Shown here in pieces: positions 57,134 to 64,000 of a DNA stretch of 64,000 bases (position 1 is the stretch's first letter; each line of letters opens with the position of its first letter). Below the pieces are notes generated by a model that searched no databases, was not told the origin of the DNA, and was given only the letters and a program-made list of their open reading frames with translations. The DNA is from Actinernus sp. WN-2022 (Eukaryota; Cnidaria; Anthozoa; Actiniaria; Actinernidae), in the NCBI GenBank assembly GCA_030867875.1, contig JAOWCC010001501.1, forward strand, positions 16,645,524 to 16,709,523, in the 5' to 3' direction. The position numbers were made by a program, and so were the translations under genes.

Positions 57134-60100
57134 TCAGTTCTCTTCCTCGTAAACTTCATCAAATTCAGATGGATCGTCAAAGGTTTCATTTTCTTCTGGG
57201 TAAAGCTTTGCGTCGTATTCTCCTCCTTCTCCTCCTTCTCCTCCTTCTCCTCCGTCTCCTCCTTCTCCTCCGTCTCCTCCTTCTCCAAGGCATGGCAATG
57301 GTTTATCGATGGCTTCGTGAATGTGCTTTTCTAGATGCTCTACGAAAGGGACATGTTTACTTAGGCCATATGCCACAAGAACTTTTTTTAAGTCCTGAAA
57401 AAAGCGCTTCATTGTTTCGTGAACTTCTCTGTGAATGGTGCCAAGCAAGAGATTATATAGCTCTATCCCGGCTTTCTCTAACTCTTCGTCGACTTTATCG
57501 GAATCATGGCCGCATTTTCCGATTCTCTTTTTTGCTTGGCTAATGATCTTTACAATTTTCCTTTCAAATTCTCCAATCTTTGGCGGCTCTGAAGGAGTTG
57601 GGCCTTCAGTAGTGGGTGGTTCAGTTGGTCTTTTAGTAGTGGGTGGTTCAGTTGGTCTTTTAGTAGTGGATGGTTCAGTTGGTCTTTTAGTAGTGGGTGG
57701 CTCAGTTGGTCTTTTAGTAGTGGGTGGTTCAGTTGGTCTTTTAGTAGTGGGTGGTTCAGTTGGTCTTTTAGTAGTGGGTGGTTCAGTTGGTCTTTTAGTA
57801 GTGGGTGGCTCAGTTGGTCTTTTAGTAGTGGGTGGTTCAGTTGGTCTTTTAGTAGTGGGTGGTTCAATTGGTCTTTTAGTAGTGGGTGGCTCAGTTGGTC
57901 TTTTAGTAGTGGGTGGTTCAGTTGGTCTTTTAGTAGTGGGTGGCTCAGTTGGTCTTTTAGTAGTGGGTGGTTCAGTTGGTCTTTTAGTAGTGGGTGGCTC
58001 AGTTGGTCTTTTAGTAGTGGGTGGTTCAGTTGGTCTTTTAGTAGTGGGTGGTTCAATTGGTCTTTTAGTAGTGGGTGGCTCAGTTGGTCTTTTAGTAGTG
58101 GGTGGTTCAGTAGGTCTTTTAGTAGTGGGTGGCTCAGTTGGTCTTTTAGTAGTGGGTGGTTCAGTTGGTCTTTTAGTAGTGGGTGGTTCAGTTGGTCTTT
58201 TAGTAGTGGGTGGCTCAGTTGGTCTTTTAGTAGTGGGTGGCTCAGTTGGTCTTTTAGTAGTGGGTGGTTCAGTTGGTCTTTTAGTAGTGGGTGGTTCAAT
58301 TGGTCTTTTAGTAGTGGGTGGTTCAGTTGGTCTTTTAGTAGTGGGTGGCTCAGTTGGTCTTTTAGTAGTGGGTGGTTCAGTTGGTCTTTTAGTAGTGGGT
58401 GGCTCAGTTGGTCTTTTAGTAGTGGGTGGTTCAATTGGTCTTTTAGTAGTGGGTGGCTCAGTTGGTCTTTTAGTAGTGGGTGGCTCAGTTGGTCTTTTAG
58501 TAGTGGGTGGTTCAATTGGTCTTTTAGTAGTGGGTGGCTCAGTTGGTCTTTTAGTAGTGGGTGGTTCAGTTGGTCTTTTAGTAGTGGGTGGTTCAGTTGG
58601 TCTTTTAGTAGTGGGTGGCTCAGTTGGTCTTTTAGTAGTGGGTGGCTCAGTTGGTCTTTTAGTAGTGGGTGGTTCAGTTGGTCTTTTAGTAGTGGGTGGC
58701 TCAGTTGGTCTTTTAGTAGTGGGTGGCTCAGTTGGTCTTTTAGTAGTGGGTGGTTCAGTTGGTCTTTTAGTAGTGGGTGGCTCAGTTGGTCTTTTAGTAG
58801 TGGGTGGTTCAGTTGGTCTTTTAGTAGTGGGTGGTTCAATTGGTCTTTTAGTAGTGGGTGGCTCAGTTGGTCTTTTAGTAGTGGGTGGTTCAATTGGTCT
58901 TTTAGTAGTGGGTGGCTCAGTTGGTCTTTTAGTAGTGGGTGGTTCAGTTGGTCTTTTAGTAGTGGGTGGCTCAGTTGGTCTTTTAGTAGTGGGTGGTTCA
59001 GTTGGTCTTTTAGTAGTGGGTGGTTCAATTGGTCTTTTAGTAGTGGGTGGCTCAGTTGGTCTTTTAGTAGTGGGTGGTTCAGTTGGTCTTTTAGTAGTGG
59101 GTGGCTCAGTTGGTCTTTTAGTAGTGGGTGGTTCAGTTGGTCTTTTAGTAGTGGGTGGCTCAGTTGGTCTTTTAGTAGTGGGTGGTTCAGTTGGTCTTTT
59201 AGTAGTGGGTGGTTCAATTGGTCTTTTAGTAGTGGGTGGCTCAGTTGGTCTTTTAGTAGTGGGTGGTTCAGTAGGTCTTTTAGTAGTGGGTGGCTCAGTT
59301 GGTCTTTTAGTAGTGGGTGGTTCAGTTGGTCTTTTAGTAGTGGATGGTTCAGTTGGTCTTTTAGTAGTGGGTGGCTCAGTTGGTCTTTTAGTAGTGGGTG
59401 GTTCAGTTGGTCTTTTAGTAGTGGGTGGTTCAGTTGGTCTTTTAGTAGTGGGTGGTTCAGTTGGTCTTTTAGTAGTGGGTGGCTCAGTTGGTCTTTTAGT
59501 AGTGGGTGGTTCAGTTGGTCTTTTAGTAGTGGGTGGTTCAATTGGTCTTTTAGTAGTGGGTGGCTCAGTTGGTCTTTTAGTAGTGGGTGGTTCAGTTGGT
59601 CTTTTAGTAGTGGGTGGCTCAGTTGGTCTTTTAGTAGTGGGTGGTTCAGTTGGTCTTTTAGTAGTGGGTGGCTCAGTTGGTCTTTTAGTAGTGGGTGGTT
59701 CAGTTGGTCTTTTAGTAGTGGGTGGTTCAATTGGTCTTTTAGTAGTGGGTGGCTCAGTTGGTCTTTTAGTAGTGGGTGGTTCAGTAGGTCTTTTAGTAGT
59801 GGGTGGCTCAGTTGGTCTTTTAGTAGTGGGTGGTTCAGTTGGTCTTTTAGTAGTGGGTGGTTCAGTTGGTCTTTTAGTAGTGGGTGGCTCAGTTGGTCTT
59901 TTAGTAGTGGGTGGCTCAGTTGGTCTTTTAGTAGTGGGTGGTTCAGTTGGTCTTTTAGTAGTGGGTGGTTCAGTTGGTCTTTTAGTAGTGGGTGGTTCAG
60001 TTGGTCTTTTAGTAGTGGGTGGCTCAGTTGGTCTTTTAGTAGTGGGTGGTTCAGTTGGTCTTTTAGTAGTGGGTGGCTCAGTTGGTCTTTTAGTAGTGGG

Positions 60101-63100
60101 TGGTTCAGTAGGTCTTTTAGTAGTGGGTGGCTCAGTTGGTCTTTTAGTAGTGGGTGGTTCAGTTGGTCTTTTAGTAGTGGATGGTTCAGTTGGTCTTTTA
60201 GTAGTGGGTGGCTCAGTTGTTCTTTTAGTAGTGGGTGGTTCAGTTGGTCTTTTAGTAGTGGGTGGTTCAGTTGGTCTTTTAGTAGTGGGTGGTTCAGTTG
60301 GTCTTTTAGTAGTGGGTGGCTCAGTTGGTCTTTTAGTAGTGGGTGGTTCAGTTGGTCTTTTAGTAGTGGGTGGTTCAATTGGTCTTTTAGTAGTGGGTGG
60401 CTCAGTTGGTCTTTTAGTAGTGGGTGGTTCAGTTGGTCTTTTAGTAGTGGGTGGCTCAGTTGGTCTTTTAGTAGTGGGTGGTTCAGTTGGTCTTTTAGTA
60501 GTGGGTGGCTCAGTTGGTCTTTTAGTAGTGGGTGGTTCAGTTGGTCTTTTAGTAGTGGGTGGTTCAATTGGTCTTTTAGTAGTGGGTGGCTCAGTTGGTC
60601 TTTTAGTAGTGGGTGGTTCAGTAGGTCTTTTAGTAGTGGGTGGCTCAGTTGGTCTTTTAGTAGTGGGTGGTTCAGTTGGTCTTTTAGTAGTGGGTGGTTC
60701 AGTTGGTCTTTTAGTAGTGGGTGGCTCAGTTGGTCTTTTAGTAGTGGGTGGCTCAGTTGGTCTTTTAGTAGTGGGTGGTTCAGTTGGTCTTTTAGTAGTG
60801 GGTGGTTCAATTGGTCTTTTAGTAGTGGGTGGTTCAGTTGGTCTTTTAGTAGTGGGTGGCTCAGTTGGTCTTTTAGTAGTGGGTGGTTCAGTTGGTCTTT
60901 TAGTAGTGGGTGGCTCAGTTGGTCTTTTAGTAGTGGGTGGTTCAGTTGGTCTTTTAGTAGTGGGTGGTTCAATTGGTCTTTTAGTAGTGGGTGGCTCAGT
61001 TGGTCTTTTAGTAGTGGGTGGTTCAATTGGTCTTTTAGTAGTGGGTGGCTCAGTTGGTCTTTTAGTAGTGGGTGGTTCAGTTGGTCTTTTAGTAGTGGGT
61101 GGTTCAATTGGTCTTTTAGTAGTGGGTGGCTCAGTTGGTCTTTTAGTAGTGGGTGGTTCAGTTGGTCTTTTAGTAGTGGGTGGTTCAGTTGGTCTTTTAG
61201 TAGTGGGTGGCTCAGTTGGTCTTTTAGTAGTGGGTGGTTCAGTTGGTCTTTTAGTAGTGGGTGGCTCAGTTGGTCTTTTAGTAGTGGGTGGTTCAGTTGG
61301 TCTTTTAGTAGTGGGTGGCTCAGTTGGTCTTTTAGTAGTGGGTGGTTCAGTTGGTCTTTTAGTAGTGGGTGGTTCAGTTGGTCTTTTAGTAGTGGGTGGT
61401 TCAGTTGGTCTTTTAGTAGTGGGTGGCTCAGTTGGTCTTTTAGTAGTGGGTGGTTCAGTTGGTCTTTTAGTAGTGGGTGGCTCAGTTGGTCTTTTAGTAG
61501 TGGGTGGTTCAGTTGGTATTTTAGTAGTGGGTGGTTCAGTTGGTCTTTTAGTAGTGGGTGGCTCAGTTGGTCTTTTAGTAGTGGGTGGTTCAGTTGGTCT
61601 TTTAGTAGTGGGTGGCTCAGTTGGTCTTTTAGTAGTGGGTGGTTCAGTTGGTCTTTTAGTAGTGGGTGGTTCAATTGGTCTTTTAGTAGTGGGTGGCTCA
61701 GTTGGTCTTTTAGTAGTGGGTGGTTCAATTGGTCTTTTAGTAGTGGGTGGCTCAGTTGGTCTTTTAGTAGTGGGTGGTTCAGTTGGTCTTTTAGTAGTGG
61801 GTGGTTCAATTGGTCTTTTAGTAGTGGGTGGCTCAGTTGGTCTTTTAGTAGTGGGTGGTTCAGTTGGTCTTTTAGTAGTGGGTGGTTCAGTTGGTCTTTT
61901 AGTAGTGGGTGGCTCAGTTGGTCTTTTAGTAGTGGGTGGCTCAGTTGGTCTTTTAGTAGTGGGTGGTTCAGTTGGTCTTTTAGTAGTGGGTGGCTCAGTT
62001 GGTCTTTTAGTAGTGGGTGGCTCAGTTGGTCTTTTAGTAGTGGGTGGTTCAGTTGGTCTTTTAGTAGTGGGTGGCTCAGTTGGTCTTTTAGTAGTGGGTG
62101 GTTCAGTTGGTCTTTTAGTAGTGGGTGGTTCAATTGGTCTTTTAGTAGTGGGTGGCTCAGTTGGTCTTTTAGTAGTGGGTGGTTCAATTGGTCTTTTAGT
62201 AGTGGGTGGCTCAGTTGGTCTTTTAGTAGTGGGTGGTTCAGTTGGTCTTTTAGTAGTGGGTGGCTCAGTTGGTCTTTTAGTAGTGGGTGGTTCAGTTGGT
62301 CTTTTAGTAGTGGGTGGTTCAATTGGTCTTTTAGTAGTGGGTGGCTCAGTTGGTCTTTTAGTAGTGGGTGGTTCAGTTGGTCTTTTAGTAGTGGGTGGCT
62401 CAGTTGGTCTTTTAGTAGTGGGTGGTTCAGTTGGTCTTTTAGTAGTGGGTGGCTCAGTTGGTCTTTTAGTAGTGGGTGGTTCAGTTGGTCTTTTAGTAGT
62501 GGGTGGTTCAATTGGTCTTTTAGTAGTGGGTGGCTCAGTTGGTCTTTTAGTAGTGGGTGGTTCAGTAGGTCTTTTAGTAGTGGGTGGCTCAGTTGGTCTT
62601 TTAGTAGTGGGTGGTTCAGTTGGTCTTTTAGTAGTGGATGGTTCAGTTGGTCTTTTAGTAGTGGGTGGCTCAGTTGGTCTTTTAGTAGTGGGTGGTTCAG
62701 TTGGTCTTTTAGTAGTGGGTGGTTCAGTTGGTCTTTTAGTAGTGGGTGGTTCAGTTGGTCTTTTAGTAGTGGGTGGCTCAGTTGGTCTTTTAGTAGTGGG
62801 TGGTTCAGTTATTCCTTCAGTAGTGGGTGGCTCAGTTGCTCCTTCAGTAGCGGGTGGTTCAGTTGCTCCTTCAGTAGTGGGTGATTCAGTTGGTCCTTCA
62901 GTAGCGGGTGGTTCAGTTGCTCCTTCAGTAGCGGGTGGTTCAGTTGGTCCTTCAGTAACGGGTGGTTCAGTTGCTTCTTCAGTAACGGGTGGTTCAGTTG
63001 CTCCTTCAATAGTGGGTGGTTCAGTTGCTCCTTCAGTAATGGGTGGTTCAGTTGCTCCTTTAGTAGTGGGTGGTTCAGTTGCTCCTTCAGTAGTGGGTGG

Positions 63101-63915
63101 TTCAGTTGCTCCTTCAGTAACGGGTGGTTCAGTTGCTCCTTCAGTAACGGGTGGTTCAGTTGGTTCTTCAGTAGTGGGTGGTTCAGTTGGTCCTTTAGTA
63201 GTGGGTGGTTCAGTTGGGCCATTAGTAGTGGGTGGTTCAGTTGGTCCTTTAGTAGTGGATGGCTTATTTGATCCTGCGGTAGGTGACGCTTTAGTGGTTG
63301 GCGATGGACCGTCGTTCAAAACCTCGTCCATCAGGTCATCCTGATAGTCCCAGTCTGTTAATGTTAACAGTTTGACAATTATACCATTGTTAATCAACGC
63401 AGAAATTTTACTTCTAATTGAGCAACAATTTTGGGCTCTAGCTCCTATTTTCCTCGTGGTTTTAAGTTCCCTACTAAGTTTACTTTTCCACATCTAAGGC
63501 TGTATGCACAGTTTCATATGATTGTAAACACTGAAGAGACTGTCGATGTTAATTAAACTCGGATCACTTCCAGGATGTGAAATAATCCAAGTTCAATAAT
63601 ATAATATCAATTATCATATGCCACGCCCAAAATCCATTGTTACAACTGATGCGATAAATCTCATATCCCACTGGAAAAAAAAACGTATGCAAGTGGGGAT
63701 AACTAGTTACATTGCCACTAGCATACGATCGACACCATCGCCATTGTCAAATGCAAACAATAGTCTCTCTCACCCAACCCCAGTTACACCGTCGGATTAA
63801 GATAAGATAATAAAGCAAAGATAATAAAGCAAAAGAAGGATCTAACAAGAACAGACAATACAAGCACTAGCACGGCGACACTTAGGACATATAAGCTTGT
63901 AGCTGCGAATGTCAT
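57134..63915 (-). CDS. Giant secreted Thr/Pro-repeat (mucin-like) protein, two exons
   Basis: Proposed join: exon 1 63915-63847 and exon 2 63340-57134, about 2,090 residues. Exon 1 gives a hydrophobic leader. Exon 2 starts with an acidic stretch (DDLMDEVLNDG), then ~16 variable nonamers (EGATEPPVT/TTK-type), then ~193 near-identical KRPTEPPTT nonamers. A ~100-residue helical domain with two or three Cys follows (FERKIVKIISQAKK, then HREVHETMKRFFQDLKKVL), then Gly/Glu repeats and a very acidic tail (FDDPSEFDEVYEEE). The dense Thr next to Pro suggests heavy O-glycosylation and an extended secreted chain; an extracellular matrix or mucus role is inference. I do not recognise the helical domain. 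The frame also runs upstream unspliced to an ATG at 63493, but that leader lacks a signal peptide and the intron model is preferred. Confidence 0.7.
57230..57290 (-). repeat. Gly/Glu-coding short repeat
   Basis: CTCCTTCTC/CTCCGTCTC 9-mers on plus encode GGEGGDGGE near the C-terminus of the repeat protein. Confidence 0.85.
57601..62808 (-). repeat. 27-bp coding tandem array, about 193 units
   Basis: The unit on plus reads GGTTCAGTTGGTCTTTTAGT plus AGTGGGT. Variation is almost confined to a few sites: GGT/GGC (silent), CAGTT/CAATT (T to I), GTTGG/GTAGG (silent) and GGGTGG/GGATGG (P to S). Rare markers (GTAGG followed 69 bp later by GGATGG) recur, and pairs of the GTAGG mark lie 513 bp (19 units) apart at 59272/59785 and 60109/60622. 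This shows block duplication. Exact copy number may be affected by assembly collapse. Confidence 0.95.
63341..63846 (-). other. Proposed intron, 506 bp
   Basis: Donor CTT|GTTAGA at 63846 and acceptor TATCAG at 63341 keep phase 0 and remove an in-frame stop after the signal peptide. An alternative acceptor AACAG at 63355 would need a phase-1 donor, which I do not see at a useful position. The donor is non-ideal. Confidence 0.45.
63847..63915 (-). other. Exon 1: signal peptide of the repeat protein
   Basis: ATG at 63915 opens MTFAATSLYVLSVAVL, continuing Val/Leu-rich for 23 codons: a short start, then a ~16-residue hydrophobic core, classic for secretion. Unspliced, the frame stops soon after (near 63800). 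It is positioned just upstream of, and on the same strand as, the giant exon. Confidence 0.5.
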
Positions 63916-63963
63916 CTAGATTGAATACATGCTTAAGCCTAACAAGTGTCTGAGCCTTTTTTT

Positions 63964-63971
63964 CTCTTATA
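63964..63971 (-). promoter_or_regulatory. Candidate TATA element for the repeat-protein gene
   Basis: TATAAGAG on the minus strand lies about 50 bases upstream of the proposed ATG, leaving room for a ~20-base 5' UTR. A four-codon upstream ORF (63930-63916, ATG to TAG) ends directly against the ATG, if included in the transcript. Confidence 0.3.
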
Positions 63972-64000
63972 GGTCGATAGAGTTGGAGATGATTTGATTT

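Noticed and set aside
57550..62511. 1,653-residue second minus-strand frame (HPLLKDQLN repeats)
   Set aside because: Another frame through the same stop-free 27-bp array; it ends where the array ends.
57435..63344. 1,969-residue plus-strand frame (VGGSVGLLV repeats)
   Set aside because: The 27-bp unit has no stop in this frame, so it stays open by arithmetic. It lacks a sensible start and unique domains; the minus-strand frame has a signal exon, a unique C-terminal domain and a poly(A) signal.

Overview
This is eukaryotic, animal-type DNA. It is AT-rich, gene-poor and packed with non-LTR retrotransposons (LINEs), fold-back/MITE-like DNA elements, Helitron-like elements and satellites. The mix (LINEs whose ORF1 carries an SGNH hydrolase, hammerhead-ribozyme repeats of the kind known from metazoan retroelements, many palindromic MITEs, a repetitive secreted protein) suggests an invertebrate. 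A cnidarian such as a stony coral or sea anemone is my best guess, by inference only. A run of exactly 100 N (44757-44856) marks a scaffold gap.

Only two host genes are well supported, both on the minus strand. (1) 13899-15179 is an intronless O-methyltransferase of the COMT/ASMT-like family; its usual catalytic His position reads Phe. (2) 57134-63915 is a probable two-exon secreted protein of about 2,090 residues. A short signal-peptide exon is followed by one giant exon holding about 193 copies of a 9-residue Thr/Pro repeat (27-bp units), a small helical Cys-containing domain and a very acidic tail. A third, weak two-exon candidate lies at 44158-44682, next to the gap.

Layout. 0-13 kb: mostly unassigned DNA with a long-inverted-repeat element (1896-3819), fold-back elements and one LINE family seen twice (about 6.0 and 9.95-11.86 kb), the second copy split by a 1-kb DNA element. 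13.1 kb: a structurally complete hammerhead ribozyme. 15.36-22.8 kb: a nearly full-length two-ORF LINE on the minus strand, split by a 1.42-kb Helitron-like element that itself carries a decayed ORF1 fragment of the same LINE family. 22.96-24.92 kb: a G-tract element with an 8-bp target duplication and a truncated LINE nested in it, sitting directly on a damaged hammerhead. 26.2-30.28 kb: two head-to-tail Helitron-like copies. 31.7-34.2 kb: fold-back element, LINE piece and an 18-bp minisatellite. 35-50.5 kb: several decayed LINEs, a hAT-like element nested in a 9-bp-TSD fold-back element, and other MITEs. 50.97-52.92 kb: an 87-bp tandem satellite whose unit is a degenerate hammerhead. 53-56 kb: further 9-bp-TSD palindromic elements. 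57-64 kb: the giant repeat protein gene.

The most interesting systems are the hammerhead family (one intact dispersed copy, one damaged copy, one tandem array), the Helitron-like family with hairpins at both ends and insertions between A and T, and the giant repeat protein.
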